64,000 nucleotides of DNA, taken from positions 2,666,001 to 2,730,000 of the forward strand of contig NZ_CP130748.1 in assembly GCF_030563405.1 (NCBI RefSeq). The letters are read 5' to 3'. The position numbers and the translations under genes are program-made. This document shows positions 38,330 through 52,013 of this stretch, piece after piece; the first letter of the stretch is position 1; every line of letters starts with the position of its first letter. This DNA is from Vibrio sp. SNU_ST1 (GTDB lineage Bacteria > Pseudomonadota > Gammaproteobacteria > Enterobacterales > Vibrionaceae). Under the pieces are notes generated by a model that searched no databases, was not told where the DNA came from, and worked only from the letters and a program-made list of their open reading frames with translations.

Positions 38330-39030
38330 TATTCCTTATTCTGACTTAAATAGAACTCAGCAAGCGCTAAATCTTCAGGCTGAGTAATCTTAAAATTATC
38401 TGAACGCCCTGCCACTAAAGCGGGCGATAAACCTTTCCATTCAAAGGCTGAGGCTTCATCGGTAATCAAAACGCCTTGTTGCAACGCCTCGCTTAATGCA
38501 TTCCACAGAGGCTTTGCTCTGAACATTTGCGGCGTAAGTGCATGCCATAGATCTGCTCGCTCAACGGTATGTTCGATCTGCCCTTGGGCACCTCGCTTCA
38601 TCGTGTCACGAACTGGCGCCGCTAAAATAGCCCCTACATCATGGCTCATCGCGCCGGAAATTAGCTTGTCGATATCACTGAGTTGAACACAAGGCCTTGC
38701 CGCATCGTGAACCATTACCCAATCGCTAAGCTGCTGCTCAGCGATACAGTTTAGCGCAGAGAGTACCGAGTCCGCTCGTTCGCTTCCGCCAGACACTCTG
38801 ACCACTTTTGGATTCTGGTTGAGTGCTAGCTCCGGGTAATAGGGGTCATCATCGCTGATCGCAACGATAATTTGAGAGACTTGTGGATGAGACAGTAATT
38901 TCTCAATGGTGTGCTCTAAAATCGTTTTGCCGTTAATCTCAAGATATTGCTTAGGGCGGTCTGCTTTCATTCGGCTACCGACGCCCGCTGCAGGTACAAC
39001 GGCAATCACACTTTGAAGTTGAATCGACAT
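38329..39030 (-). CDS. ispD: 2-C-methyl-D-erythritol 4-phosphate cytidylyltransferase
   Basis: 233 residues. CTP-binding opening [20 protein letters not shown] and [10 protein letters not shown] identify it. It makes CDP-methylerythritol in the MEP pathway. It overlaps ftsB upstream (TAATG) and ispF downstream by one base each. Confidence 0.97.
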   Translation of the reverse strand: MSIQLQSVIAVVPAAGVGSRMKADRPKQYLEINGKTILEHTIEKLLSHPQVSQIIVAISDDDPYYPELALNQNPKVVRVSGGSERADSVLSALNCIAEQQLSDWVMVHDAARPCVQLSDIDKLISGAMSHDVGAILAAPVRDTMKRGAQGQIEHTVERADLWHALTPQMFRAKPLWNALSEALQQGVLITDEASAFEWKGLSPALVAGRSDNFKITQPEDLALAEFYLSQNKE

Positions 39031-39311
39031 TAATGGGATTCCTCACCAATGATGCGGAAAAACGTTTCGCCTTCTTTTACCATTCCAAGCTCATGACGTG
39101 CGCGCTCTTCTATCGCGTCTAAGCCTTGGCGTAGATCATCGATTTCCGCAAACATCTCTGCGTTACGAAGATGGAGCTTTTCGTTTACTTGCTGTTGAAC
39201 TTGGATTTCGTTGTTCACACCGTAGTAATCAGAAATACCATTTTTACCGAGCCACAGTGTGTGTTGTAGCCAGCCAAACACTATGAGCAGTACTAAAGCA
39301 AAAATTCGCAT
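39030..39311 (-). CDS. ftsB: Cell division protein FtsB
   Basis: 93 residues. One N-terminal transmembrane helix ([19 protein letters not shown]) and a periplasmic coiled coil (about 28-70) ending in [20 protein letters not shown]. FtsB forms the FtsQLB complex of the divisome. First gene of the ftsB-ispD-ispF-truD run. Confidence 0.95.
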
Positions 39312-39552
39312 AACACCTTTCGCCGGTTGAAAAAGAAGGAACTAGAATAAGGCACATATATACCATAATGAGCTTATTGGTGCGAGATATGTGGTGTAAG
39401 GGAATCAATAAGTCGGGGAATTATTGTCGGGATAGGTAAGGTAACAATGAAATTCCCTACACCTTCCTTCGTCAGTCTAGGGAATGACGAACTTTAGATG
39501 TAACGAAGAGGAGCTTTAGAACCTAGAGTTTCTTCCCGTCATTTTCTACAGA
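39312..39552. other. Intergenic region between ftsB and the eno terminator
   Basis: About 240 bases without a gene (302 to the eno stop). It should hold the ftsB promoter. It contains a 26-base near copy of the 3' end of eno (39510-39535), listed as a repeat. Confidence 0.6.
39510..39535. repeat. Near copy of an eno 3' coding segment
   Basis: 26 bases match 39648-39673 inside eno with a single T/C difference, in direct orientation 138 bases away. The eno copy encodes part of EEALGSKAP near the C-terminus. Confidence 0.85.
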
Positions 39553-39585
39553 CAAAAAAATGCCCCGCATAAGCGAGGCATTTAA
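39553..39585 (-). terminator. eno terminator
   Basis: AAATGCC-CGC / GCG-GGCATTT type hairpin with seven T on the minus strand, 29 bases after the eno stop. Confidence 0.88.
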
Positions 39586-39613
39586 AAAGCTTAGATTAAC
39601 AATCTACGAGAGA

Positions 39614-40969
<1,356 letters not shown>

Positions 40970-40993
40970 TTACGCAGCTACCTGTATTCCTTT

Positions 40994-42706
<1,713 letters not shown>

Positions 42707-42766
42707 TTATCGCCACAACGTGAAATCTATCACACTGCTATTTTTTATTTTTTGCTTCAAATCAAT

Positions 42767-43582
42767 TCATGATAAAAGCTTTGATGATCTTTTCTCCGCC
42801 ACTTTGACTTCATCCCATATGGAATCAAGCTGTTGTAGAGAAAAGTCGGTCAAAATTTTATCTTGCTGACGAACTTTTTGTTCCACACCTTTAAAGCGGC
42901 GTGAAAATTTCAGATTGGCTTTATTGAGAGCCGTTTCTGGATTTTTACCCAAATGTCGCACTAAATTGACGGTAGCAAACAACAAATCACCCAGTTCTTC
43001 TTCAACTAAATCTTCGTTTGGCGTTACTTGAAGCGCTTCTTCTAGCACCTCATCAACTTCCTCTAAAACCTTGTCGGCGACTGGACCAATAGAGTCCCAA
43101 TCAAAGCCAAATTTCGCGACTTGCTTTTGAATTTTTGTAGCACGTAAAAGTGCAGGTAGAGAGTTTGGTATTGAGTCTAGAATACTTTCTTGAGTTTTGC
43201 CTGCCTGTGCTTTCTCTTTGGCTTTTTCAGCTTCCCAGTTGGCATTAATTTCTTCATCACTGGCAAACTCTGTATCAGAAAATACGTGTGGATGACGGCG
43301 CGTCAGTTTCTCATTGATACCGTCGACCACATCAGAGAAGTCAAACAAGCCCTGCTCTTTTGCTAATTGACTGTAGAAGATCACCTGAAACAACAGGTCA
43401 CCCAACTCTTCTTGTAAGTTTGACCAATCTTTATTGTGAATCGCGTCCACCACCTCGTAAGTCTCTTCGATCGTATGCGGCACAATGGTTTCAAAATTTT
43501 GTTTCAAATCCCAAGGACAGCCACCTTCAGGATCGCGCAGCTTAGTCATGATCTGTTCAAGTTGTTCAATCGGGTGATTCAT
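42767..43582 (-). CDS. mazG: Nucleoside triphosphate pyrophosphohydrolase MazG
   Basis: 271 residues with two MazG repeats; the metal motif EELGDLLFQ appears in the first and EELGDLLFA in the second. It hydrolyses NTPs and limits (p)ppGpp build-up in E. coli, where it lies with relA as here. ATG 43582 ([12 protein letters not shown]) is chosen, with AGGA about 9 bases upstream. Confidence 0.95.
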   Translation of the reverse strand: MNHPIEQLEQIMTKLRDPEGGCPWDLKQNFETIVPHTIEETYEVVDAIHNKDWSNLQEELGDLLFQVIFYSQLAKEQGLFDFSDVVDGINEKLTRRHPHVFSDTEFASDEEINANWEAEKAKEKAQAGKTQESILDSIPNSLPALLRATKIQKQVAKFGFDWDSIGPVADKVLEEVDEVLEEALQVTPNEDLVEEELGDLLFATVNLVRHLGKNPETALNKANLKFSRRFKGVEQKVRQQDKILTDFSLQQLDSIWDEVKVAEKRSSKLLS

Positions 43583-43637
43583 CGTTTTATTCCTATTCAC
43601 TGTCTTTGATTTTTAAATTTATAACGTCTTCTAAAAC

Positions 43638-43672
43638 TAAAAAAGGTGAGCAGCCAAAACCACTCACCTTTC
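43638..43672 (-). terminator. Terminator upstream of mazG (ends the relA transcript)
   Basis: AAAGGTGAG / CTCACCTTT stem with about 12-base loop, followed by seven T on the minus strand. Confidence 0.85.
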
Positions 43673-43724
43673 TATTCTTCTTGTTAAGCCAACGTGTCAT
43701 TCAATGTATTGTTCGTTTTTTACT

Positions 43725-43836
43725 AAGTAATTGGCTCTTGTAACAAGGCAGTAAACTTATGAGGCTCCTGAGCATAGCTTGCCTATGTGATGGAGTGAAA
43801 TAAGTGAAACTAACGAAGTTAGAAAGCCAAGTACGA
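43725..43836. repeat. Probable Vibrio-type intergenic repeat after relA
   Basis: Non-coding block between the relA stop and its terminator. It starts with AAGTAATTGGCT and contains two small hairpins, CATAG-CTTGC-CTATG (43773-43787) and CTAAC-GAA-GTTAG (43810-43822). I recognise the style from other Vibrio intergenic regions, but copy number cannot be shown here. Confidence 0.4.
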
Positions 43837-43844
43837 CGTAAAAA

Positions 43845-46073
43845 CTAGCCTAATCGTTTAACACTCATGACATCTTTGATCTGCTCGACTCGGCTCGTCA
43901 CTCGACTCAGAATCTCAATATTGGTCACTTCCAAATCGAAATCCATCACCGACAGCTGACGTTTATAGTCGATACGGCTCTTCATTGTCGTCACACTGAC
44001 TTTTTCATTCAAGAACAGGGATGTTATGTCTTTCAACAAGCCTGTACGCTCAAGGGCCTCTACACGCAGTGTTAAGATATACGAACCTACAAAACCATCT
44101 CCCCACACCGTATCGATGATACGTTCAGGGGCATGTAGGTTAAGTTCACTTAACTGCTCACAATCGCTGCGGTGTACTGAGATACCACGCCCTTGAGTAA
44201 TATAACCTTTGATCACATCACCCGGGATAGGCTGACAACAACGAGCCAAGTGGGTCATTAGGTTATCGACACCTTCAACAACGACAGCATCCTTCTTAGG
44301 GCGGCTCTGATGCGCTGGCTTATTGTCAGACTCAAGCAACTTCTCGAGAGCTTTCTTATCTTCTTCTTCCGCCGTCGGCTTATTGACCAGAGCATTGATG
44401 TGATTAACCACTTGGTTAATACGCAAATCGCCGCTACCAATACCTGCATACAATTCATCAGGTGTATTGACGTTGAATCGTTTCAGCGCGTATTGCTCAG
44501 CATCTTTCAGTGTTGCGCCGACTCTGCCTAGCTCGACTTCTAGGATGTCTCGTCCAGCTTCGAGGTTTTTCTCACGACTCTGAGCGCGGAACCAAGCGTT
44601 AATTTTTGCTCGAGCTCGACTTGAATGAACAAAACCTGTGGTCGGATTTAACCAATCACGTGATGGATTCGGTTCTTTTTGAGTAATGATCTCAACTTGA
44701 TCGCCCATCGCCAACTTATGAGTAAACGGAACGATTCGACCTGCGACTTTGGCACCGATACAACGGTGTCCAACCATAGAGTGAATGTGGTAAGCAAAAT
44801 CCAACGGCGTTGCACCCATTGGTAAATCGACCACATCACCGCGTGGTGTAAAGGCATAGACACGGTCATCAAAGACTTGGCTACGTACTTCATCCAGCAT
44901 TTCGCCAGAATCTGACATCTCTTCTTGCCAGTCGATAAGCTTACGCAACCACGTAATTTTCTCATCGTAGCCACTGCGTACACCGCTAGAAGCACCTTCT
45001 TTGTACTTCCAGTGCGCAGCCACACCCAACTCAGAATCTTCGTGCATTTGCTTGGTACGGATCTGAATTTCGATGGTCTTGCCTTCAGGGCCAAGAACCA
45101 CAGTATGAATCGATTGGTAACCATTGGGCTTAGGATTCGCCACATAGTCATCAAATTCACTAGGGAGGTGTTTATACTTGGTGTGAACCACACCTAGACC
45201 GGCATAACAGTCTTGCAGTTGGTCGGCAATAATACGTACCGCACGCACGTCAAAAAGCTCATCAAACTCTAAGCCTTTTTTCTGCATTTTACGCCAGATA
45301 CTGTAGATATGTTTGGGCCGCCCGCTGACTTCAGCATTGATACTTGAGCGGCTCATTTCTGACGTTAAATCGTCAACAAAATCGGTAATGTATTGTTCGC
45401 GCACGATACGGCGCTCTGACAACTGTTTGGCAATCTGCTTGTAGGTGTCTGGTTGTTGATAGCGGAAAGCGTAATCTTCAATTTCCCATTTCAGCTGACC
45501 AATACCCAAACGGTTTGCAAGTGGAGCATAGATGTTGGCACACTCTTTTGCGGCCGCACGGCGCACAGCATCAGGGGCCTTTTTCACTTCTATGAGGTTG
45601 CAAATTCGTTCTGCTAGCTTAATGACGACGCAGCGGAAATCATCGACCATGGCCAGTAGCATTCGACGAACGTTATCTACTTGACCCGAGGCAGCACTGC
45701 CTTCAAGGGTAACGTTGAGCTGGCCCAAAGCTGCCATTTCTTCAACGCCATCAATTAATTTTACGGTTTCTTTACCGTAGCTTTCTTCAAACGCTTCGCG
45801 TCCAAAAACGCCGCTTGAAACAACGGGGAAAAGTTGCGCTGCAATTAAAGTGGCACGGTCCATCGACAACGTAACCAAGATTTCGATCATCTCGCGTCCA
45901 CGCCAAAGCAGGAGCGACGCTTGCTCGTGATCTTTTAATAGCTCTTCACAGTGACGATAAACTTTGGTCAGTTTATTCGAGGTTTTTACGTCTTGATTCA
46001 GTGACGTAATCCAACTTTCTAGCTCAAACTGTTCGCTTGGGTTTAAATGTGCGCTTCGTACCGCAACCATCAT
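43845..46073 (-). CDS. relA: GTP pyrophosphokinase RelA
   Basis: 742 residues. The order is a degenerate HD hydrolase domain (the HD pair is lost, so no hydrolase activity), the synthetase domain with DDYVANPKPNGYQSIHTVV, a TGS domain (VYAFTPRGDVVDLPMGATPLDFAY), zinc-finger region (LARCCQPIPGD) and a C-terminal ACT domain. It makes (p)ppGpp on starved ribosomes. ATG 46070 is an equally good start. A long hairpin lies in its leader. Confidence 0.97.
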   Translation of the reverse strand: MMVAVRSAHLNPSEQFELESWITSLNQDVKTSNKLTKVYRHCEELLKDHEQASLLLWRGREMIEILVTLSMDRATLIAAQLFPVVSSGVFGREAFEESYGKETVKLIDGVEEMAALGQLNVTLEGSAASGQVDNVRRMLLAMVDDFRCVVIKLAERICNLIEVKKAPDAVRRAAAKECANIYAPLANRLGIGQLKWEIEDYAFRYQQPDTYKQIAKQLSERRIVREQYITDFVDDLTSEMSRSSINAEVSGRPKHIYSIWRKMQKKGLEFDELFDVRAVRIIADQLQDCYAGLGVVHTKYKHLPSEFDDYVANPKPNGYQSIHTVVLGPEGKTIEIQIRTKQMHEDSELGVAAHWKYKEGASSGVRSGYDEKITWLRKLIDWQEEMSDSGEMLDEVRSQVFDDRVYAFTPRGDVVDLPMGATPLDFAYHIHSMVGHRCIGAKVAGRIVPFTHKLAMGDQVEIITQKEPNPSRDWLNPTTGFVHSSRARAKINAWFRAQSREKNLEAGRDILEVELGRVGATLKDAEQYALKRFNVNTPDELYAGIGSGDLRINQVVNHINALVNKPTAEEEDKKALEKLLESDNKPAHQSRPKKDAVVVEGVDNLMTHLARCCQPIPGDVIKGYITQGRGISVHRSDCEQLSELNLHAPERIIDTVWGDGFVGSYILTLRVEALERTGLLKDITSLFLNEKVSVTTMKSRIDYKRQLSVMDFDLEVTNIEILSRVTSRVEQIKDVMSVKRLG

Positions 46074-46104
46074 GCCTTCCTAGTTATTATGTTTTATACC
46101 CAAC

Positions 46105-46147
46105 TCAATATGACTAACTGGTTCCAAGTTAGTTCGACTCATATTGA
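46105..46147 (-). other. Hairpin in the relA leader / rlmD-relA gap
   Basis: TCAATATGA (46105-46113) pairs with TCATATTGA (46139-46147), and inner CTAACT pairs with AGTTAG. No T run follows, so it is not a typical terminator. It ends about 30 bases before the relA start codon. Confidence 0.65.
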
Positions 46148-46205
46148 TATCAGCGCAGGCTTCCCTGCGCCTTTGTGATACATTTCCAACCTTATTTAAG
46201 GGCTT

Positions 46206-47525
46206 CTAAGCCTTGATAAAGAGAGCCATCGATTCTAGATGACTGGTATGGGGGAACATGTCCAACATACCAAGTTTGGCTAATTGATAGCCTTGTTTTT
46301 CTAGACTCTCAGAATCTCTCGCTAGAGTAGCAGGATTACACGAAACATAAACTACACGCTTCGCTCCTAACGCTGAAATTTGATCAACGATCCCACTCGC
46401 TCCAGCACGTGCTGGGTCAAGTAATACTTTATCGAATTTTTCTTTTGCCCAAAGCTGTGAAGATAAATCTTCTTCAAGGTTAGCTTGGTAAAACTCCGTA
46501 TTGCTTAACTGGTTTAACGCCGCATTAGCCGTTGCCTGTTGAACCATTTCATCAACGCCTTCCACACCAACGACAAACGTCGATTGTTGTGCGATAGGCA
46601 GACTGAAGTTGCCTAAACCACAAAACAGGTCAAGCACACGCTCATCTGCTTGAGGCTCTAACCACTCAATCGCTTGAGCAACCATCTGTTGGTTCACTTT
46701 CTGATTCACTTGTATAAAGTGGTTTGGCTCAAAAGGTAAGGTTACGCCGGTTTCACTGTAGCTTGGCGTATCACCCACCAAACGAACCAACTTATCGGTT
46801 TCTGGCATCGAGTACAGCGTTGCACCTTCTTCTTTCGCGAGCGTTATCAACGCTTGCTCATCTTTTTCAACCAAAGGCTTAAGGTGACGCAGCACCATAA
46901 CAGGGCCAGTATCACCCAACACCAATTCAACATGTCCTAAAGACGTAAGGCTACTGAAAGTGTTCAGTAAACTTTTCAGTTTTGGCAGCAATACATTAAG
47001 GCGAGGGTCAAGCACCGCGCAGTCGGTGATGTTTTCAATCTGTTTACTTTGTTTCTTACGGAAACCAAACTGAAGCTGCTGTGTCTTCTTATCAACAAAT
47101 AGACTGATACGCGCGCGACGACGATAACCGGTTTCATCACCGACAATCGGCTGGGCGACTTCGGTGTGAGCCGTTTGGTATTTGCTCATCAGGTGCGTCA
47201 AAGATTGTGATTTATGCTCAACCTGAGATGAGTAACCGAGATGTTGAAGATGACAGCCACCGCACTGATTAAAGTGCTTACAAAATGGCTTTAAACGCAG
47301 CTCACTCGGTTGAAGTAATTTGATGAGTTTTGCTCGCGAAAACTTACTTTTGTTCTCAGTAAGTTGAATAACCACCTTCTCACCGGGCAATGCGCCATCA
47401 ATGAAAACTGGTTTGTTCTTCTGATAAGCGATGCCAGCGCCATTGTGATCCATTCGTTCAACCAAAACCGATTGATGCTTGGTCTCGAGTTGAGTTTTCT
47501 TTTTTGGTTGGAAAAAACGTGCCAT
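46206..47525 (-). CDS. rlmD: 23S rRNA (uracil(1939)-C5)-methyltransferase RlmD
   Basis: 439 residues. An N-terminal TRAM domain, a 4Fe-4S cluster motif ([10 protein letters not shown], the last cysteine further on), and a SAM methyltransferase domain with [14 protein letters not shown] and the catalytic [10 protein letters not shown]. It methylates U1939 of 23S rRNA. Upstream of relA as in E. coli, divergent from barA. Confidence 0.96.
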   Translation of the reverse strand: MARFFQPKKKTQLETKHQSVLVERMDHNGAGIAYQKNKPVFIDGALPGEKVVIQLTENKSKFSRAKLIKLLQPSELRLKPFCKHFNQCGGCHLQHLGYSSQVEHKSQSLTHLMSKYQTAHTEVAQPIVGDETGYRRRARISLFVDKKTQQLQFGFRKKQSKQIENITDCAVLDPRLNVLLPKLKSLLNTFSSLTSLGHVELVLGDTGPVMVLRHLKPLVEKDEQALITLAKEEGATLYSMPETDKLVRLVGDTPSYSETGVTLPFEPNHFIQVNQKVNQQMVAQAIEWLEPQADERVLDLFCGLGNFSLPIAQQSTFVVGVEGVDEMVQQATANAALNQLSNTEFYQANLEEDLSSQLWAKEKFDKVLLDPARAGASGIVDQISALGAKRVVYVSCNPATLARDSESLEKQGYQLAKLGMLDMFPHTSHLESMALFIKA

Positions 47526-47690
47526 TGCTTGTGCCTAATGTATCTTTTAATAAGTAATTGGTATCCAGGACTCACTATTCTGTCTTGGAATCATTGTCGA
47601 ACGTCACGGCTTTGATTAAGCTTACCGTTCACTTAACCGCCATTGTGTGCGTTATTTTCCCATATCCAGACCTCGATGTAATTAAAGAAC

Positions 47691-50504
47691 ATGACCAGAT
47701 ATGGCTTAAGAGCCCGTGTAATTACCTTAACTCTAGCTCCAACCCTGATTATTGGGCTGCTATTGAGTGCATTTTTCTCATTTAACCGCTATCAAGACCT
47801 TGAGGGTCAAGTGGTTAACACTGGTACTAGCATCATTGAACCACTGGCGATTGCGAGTGAGTCTGGCATGAAGCTCGAAAGTCGAGAGTCTGTTCGTCAG
47901 CTTATTAGCTATGCACATCGAAAAAATTCTAAGCTAGTGCGCAGTATTGCGGTGTTTGATGAACGTCATGAGTTGTTTGTAACCTCAAACTTCCACCCTG
48001 ACTTTGAAAGCCTGACCTATCCGAAAGATAAACCGATTCCGCATTTAAGCTCATCGAACCTGCTCGATAACACGCTGATTCTTCGGACCCCCATCATCGC
48101 TGAAGGACAATACATCAACTCAGCTAATGGCCAGTCTCAAGCGAACCAAGCGATCGGCTATATTGCGATAGAGCTAGACCTCTCTTCTCTGCGATTGCAG
48201 CAATATCAAGAAGTGTTCTCTGCGTTTTTGGTGCTGATCCTTGGTCTTGGACTCTCTGGGGTATTTGCCTTCCGTTTGATGCATGATGTAACCCAACCGA
48301 TCACACACATGAAAAACATGGTCGACCGAATTCGTCGTGGTCATTTAGATGTGCGTATCGAAGGCAAAATGCACGGTGAACTGGACTCACTGAAAAACGG
48401 TATCAACGCGATGGCAGTCTCGCTATCAGAATATCACGTCGAGATGCAGCACAGCATCGACCAAGCGACGTCTGATCTGCGTGAAACTCTAGAGCAATTA
48501 GAGATTCAAAACGTTGAGTTAGACATTGCGAAAAAACGTGCTCAAGAAGCGGCTCGTGTTAAATCTGAGTTCTTGGCGAATATGTCTCACGAACTGAGAA
48601 CCCCACTCAATGGTGTGATTGGCTTTACTCGTCAGATGCTCAAGACCCACCTATCGAACAGCCAAACCGACTACTTGCAAACCATTGAACGCTCGGCCAA
48701 TAACCTACTCAGCATCATCAACGATATTTTGGACTTCTCGAAACTGGAAGCCGGTAAGCTCGCTCTAGAAAACATTCCATTCGAGTTCCAAGCAAGCCTT
48801 GAAGAGGTTGTAAGTCTTCAAGCAACCAATGCTCATGAAAAAGGCCTAGAGTTAACACTTAAGATCGATCCGAAAGTGCCACCAGGCGTTGTTGGTGACC
48901 CGCTACGTATTCAGCAGATACTAACCAACCTCGTGGGTAACTCAATCAAGTTTACCGAGCGTGGCAACATTGATATCAGCGTTGAACTTCGTTCACAAAG
49001 TGAAGACAGCATCGAGTTGCAATTCATGGTTCGCGATACAGGGATAGGTATATCTGAACGCCAGCAAGCTCAGCTTTTCCAAGCCTTCAGCCAAGCAGAT
49101 GCAAGTATCTCTCGCCGATATGGTGGTACAGGCTTAGGTCTGGTTATCACCCAAAAACTGGTCAGCCAAATGGGCGGGGAGATCAGCCTAACCAGTCGTC
49201 TCCATCAAGGCTCCACCTTCTGGTTTACCTTGAGGCTATCGACTACCGATATGCCGATGACTGAACTAATAGAAACTCAGTGCCTGCAAGACAAGCAACT
49301 GTTGCTCATCGAGCCAAACATGCAAGCGGCATCGATTACTCAGCAGATCCTAACCCAAGAAGGATTAGTGGTAACGTATCGTTCGGTTATGCCTGATGAG
49401 TCTACCTCATATGACTACGTCCTTCTTAACCTAGCCGCGAACCAGGAGTACCAATTTGATACCGTGAGTGGTTGGGCGATTGGCGCGAAGAAGATCGCTC
49501 AAAACGTAATTATTGGTACGCCTAGTACGGAGCTTGCGCTGGGTGAACAATTGATGAAAGAAGTCGATGTTCAGTGCATTACTAAGCCTCTCTCTCGCAA
49601 GAAGTTGCTACAAACTTTGGTATCGAATCAGGCACCAACCTTAATTGCGCCCGCTATCGAAACACATTCAGAAGAGAAATTACCGCTTACAGTATTGGCT
49701 GTCGACGATAACCCCGCCAACCTTAAACTGATTACTGCGCTGCTAAAAGAGCGCGTAGAGACAGTCATCAGTTGTACTAGCGGTCAGCAAGCTATCGACA
49801 AAGCGACAGAGACCCCATTTGATGTCATTTTTATGGACATTCAAATGCCGCAGATGGACGGCGTGACCGCTTGTCAAAAGATTAAGGCGCTGGCGAACAA
49901 TGCGAATACGCCTGTAATTGCCGTTACAGCACATGCAATGGTGGGGGAACGTGACCGACTGCTCGAAGCTGGCATGGATGACTACCTAACAAAACCCATT
50001 GAAGAGCATGTATTACAGCAGGTTCTTATTCATTGGAGCCCTACCTCAGAGATTGAGCACATTGATAAAATAGACCCAGACCACCCGGCGGTCTCTGCTG
50101 AAATCGACCACAACTCAGTTTCAGAAGTTGAAGCCAGCGAGCACAAAAACATCATCATTGATTGGCAAGCAGCTTTGAAACAAGCCGCGAATAAAGAAGA
50201 CCTCGCTCGCGATATGCTGCAAATGCTCGTAGATTTTATTCCTGAAGTTTATGAGGCTGCAGACAAGGCGATAGAAGACAGTGACTACCCCGTTGAAGAG
50301 CTGACACACATAATCCACAAGATGCATGGCAGCAGCTCGTACAGCGGCGTACCAAGGTTAAAATTGGTCTGTGCAACGATAGAGAAAGAGCTGCGTTCCG
50401 GCACTTCCGTTGAAGATATTGAACCTGAACTTTTTGAACTTCAGGATGAATTAGATAAGGTTCAAGCAACCGCGATTCATTATTTGAAACCAGCCAAGAC
50501 CTAG
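47691..50504 (+). CDS. barA: Hybrid sensor histidine kinase BarA/VarS
   Basis: 937 residues. Two transmembrane helices flank a periplasmic domain of about 150 residues, then HAMP, a kinase core with phospho-His300 in SHELRTPLNG, a degenerate inner receiver, a receiver with Asp716 in IFMDIQMPQMDG, and a C-terminal Hpt with His876 in HKMHGSS. It signals to the UvrY/VarA response regulator and so to Csr small RNAs and CsrA. It is divergent from rlmD, the same arrangement as in E. coli. Confidence 0.95.
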   Translation: MTRYGLRARVITLTLAPTLIIGLLLSAFFSFNRYQDLEGQVVNTGTSIIEPLAIASESGMKLESRESVRQLISYAHRKNSKLVRSIAVFDERHELFVTSNFHPDFESLTYPKDKPIPHLSSSNLLDNTLILRTPIIAEGQYINSANGQSQANQAIGYIAIELDLSSLRLQQYQEVFSAFLVLILGLGLSGVFAFRLMHDVTQPITHMKNMVDRIRRGHLDVRIEGKMHGELDSLKNGINAMAVSLSEYHVEMQHSIDQATSDLRETLEQLEIQNVELDIAKKRAQEAARVKSEFLANMSHELRTPLNGVIGFTRQMLKTHLSNSQTDYLQTIERSANNLLSIINDILDFSKLEAGKLALENIPFEFQASLEEVVSLQATNAHEKGLELTLKIDPKVPPGVVGDPLRIQQILTNLVGNSIKFTERGNIDISVELRSQSEDSIELQFMVRDTGIGISERQQAQLFQAFSQADASISRRYGGTGLGLVITQKLVSQMGGEISLTSRLHQGSTFWFTLRLSTTDMPMTELIETQCLQDKQLLLIEPNMQAASITQQILTQEGLVVTYRSVMPDESTSYDYVLLNLAANQEYQFDTVSGWAIGAKKIAQNVIIGTPSTELALGEQLMKEVDVQCITKPLSRKKLLQTLVSNQAPTLIAPAIETHSEEKLPLTVLAVDDNPANLKLITALLKERVETVISCTSGQQAIDKATETPFDVIFMDIQMPQMDGVTACQKIKALANNANTPVIAVTAHAMVGERDRLLEAGMDDYLTKPIEEHVLQQVLIHWSPTSEIEHIDKIDPDHPAVSAEIDHNSVSEVEASEHKNIIIDWQAALKQAANKEDLARDMLQMLVDFIPEVYEAADKAIEDSDYPVEELTHIIHKMHGSSSYSGVPRLKLVCATIEKELRSGTSVEDIEPELFELQDELDKVQATAIHYLKPAKT

Positions 50505-50552
50505 CTAATATTTCTTGCACACAAATACTCATTAAACGGTTTACCAGCCAAT

Positions 50553-50584
50553 AAAAAAGCAGAGCTCATGAGCTCTGCTTTTTT
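50553..50584. terminator. barA terminator (symmetrical)
   Basis: Perfect AAAAAAGCAGAGCTCA / TGAGCTCTGCTTTTTT inverted repeat 49 bases after the barA stop. It can terminate both strands. Confidence 0.92.
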
Positions 50585-50612
50585 CTGTCTAGAACCTAGG
50601 GTACTAGATATA

Positions 50613-50782
50613 ATACCAATCACAGTAAGTAAGTAAGTAAGTGTTCAGAAATAGCGCAGGAAAAAGGCTTGAGAACAAGGCGTGGTTTTTTGATAAGTAG
50701 TTATTCTACAATAAAAAATTATAACGCAGTTATCGAGCGTTTTAACAAGCTAGGGTGACCAGTTATTTACTACGATTGGTAT
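50613..50782. repeat. MITE-like palindromic element
   Basis: 170-base non-coding element with terminal inverted repeats: ATACCAATC at the left and GATTGGTAT at the right, extending inward as AGTAARTAA on both sides. The left arm carries a short tetranucleotide run (TAAG repeated about four times). It lies between convergent barA and acpS. The form matches small mobile palindromes of Vibrio; other full copies were not found in this window. Confidence 0.7.
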
Positions 50783-50800
50783 AAAGTAGCGGTAATCTAT

Positions 50801-51181
50801 TTACGATTCGAGTAGTACCGTCGCCACTGCATAATGGCGCTCATCCGAGATAGTCAGGTGAATCGACGTTGTACCACTCGCTTCTGCAATTTCACGCGCT
50901 TTTTTATGCAGGCTTAATACTGGCTTGCCATGCTCATCATTTGAAATCTCGAAATCGTGGAAAGTCACACCAAGAGCGATCCCTGTGCCTAACGCCTTAG
51001 ACGCCGCCTCTTTTGCAGCAAAACGCTTGGCAAGGTAACGCCCTTTTTGCTTAAGCTGCTGGAAGACTTCAAATTCAGAATCCGTCAAAATACGCTGAGC
51101 GAAAGCCTCACCACTTCGTGATAATGCCTTTTCAACACGTTCAATTTCTGCGATATCTGTACCTAATCCAACAACAGCCAT
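50801..51181 (-). CDS. acpS: Holo-[acyl-carrier-protein] synthase
   Basis: 126 residues. [13 protein letters not shown] and [16 protein letters not shown] carry the magnesium aspartate and glutamate. It transfers phosphopantetheine from CoA to ACP. Last gene of the rnc-era-recO-pdxJ-acpS run. Confidence 0.97.
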   Translation of the reverse strand: MAVVGLGTDIAEIERVEKALSRSGEAFAQRILTDSEFEVFQQLKQKGRYLAKRFAAKEAASKALGTGIALGVTFHDFEISNDEHGKPVLSLHKKAREIAEASGTTSIHLTISDERHYAVATVLLES

Positions 51182-51275
51182 GTTTACCCTACTACCAACT
51201 TCTATCTATTAACTTTTTCGATTCTACTGATTAACCGCTTAACGCTTACAACTAAATGAATGCCGAGTTAAAGAA

Positions 51276-52013
51276 CTAAGCGTTGTTGCGTGCTGTTTCC
51301 ATCACGGATTTCATGTCTGCAACGGCTTTATTCAAACCATCAAACACTGCACGTCCCATGATCGAGTGACCGATGTTCAGCTCGTAAATCTCTGGAAGTG
51401 CCGCAATCGGCGCTACGTTGTGGTAAGTCAGACCATGACCAGCATTAACTGTGATACCAAGATCGTCAGCGTAGCTTGCGCCTGCAGCAATCTTTTTCAG
51501 CTCGTCTTGTTGGTCTTCTTCAGTTTTAGCATCAGCATAGTGGCCAGTGTGCAGTTCTATGAACGGTGCACCACACGCTTTTGCGGCATCAATTTGTTCA
51601 CGATCAGCATCGATAAACAGAGATACTTTGATACCAGCAGCCGACAGTTTTTCGGTCGCCGCTTTGATCTTCTCTAGTTGACCGACAACATCCAAGCCAC
51701 CTTCCGTTGTCAGCTCTTCACGCTTTTCTGGAACCAGACAAACGAACTCAGGATTAGTATCAAGGGCAATTTGAACCATTTCGTCCGTCACGGCCATCTC
51801 TAAGTTCATACGAGTTTGGATTGTCTCAGCAAGAATGCGTACATCACGATCAACAATATGACGACGATCTTCACGCAGGTGAATCGTAATGCCGTCAGCA
51901 CCCGCACGTTCAGCAATTTCAGCTGCGTGTACTGGATCTGGGTATTTAGTACCACGTGCATTACGTAGTGTAGCAATATGGTCGATATTAACGCCTAAAA
52001 GGATTGAGCTCAT
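51276..52013 (-). CDS. pdxJ: Pyridoxine 5'-phosphate synthase
   Basis: 245 residues. [15 protein letters not shown] and the HLREDRRHI motif are typical, with the catalytic LHTGHYAD loop. It makes pyridoxine phosphate from deoxyxylulose phosphate. The start overlaps the last codons of recO by 4 bases. Confidence 0.97.
   Translation of the reverse strand: MSSILLGVNIDHIATLRNARGTKYPDPVHAAEIAERAGADGITIHLREDRRHIVDRDVRILAETIQTRMNLEMAVTDEMVQIALDTNPEFVCLVPEKREELTTEGGLDVVGQLEKIKAATEKLSAAGIKVSLFIDADREQIDAAKACGAPFIELHTGHYADAKTEEDQQDELKKIAAGASYADDLGITVNAGHGLTYHNVAPIAALPEIYELNIGHSIMGRAVFDGLNKAVADMKSVMETARNNA

Noticed and set aside
43845..46073. SpoT-type bifunctional enzyme instead of RelA
   Set aside because: The HD hydrolase residues are missing and the neighbours mazG and rlmD are those of relA.
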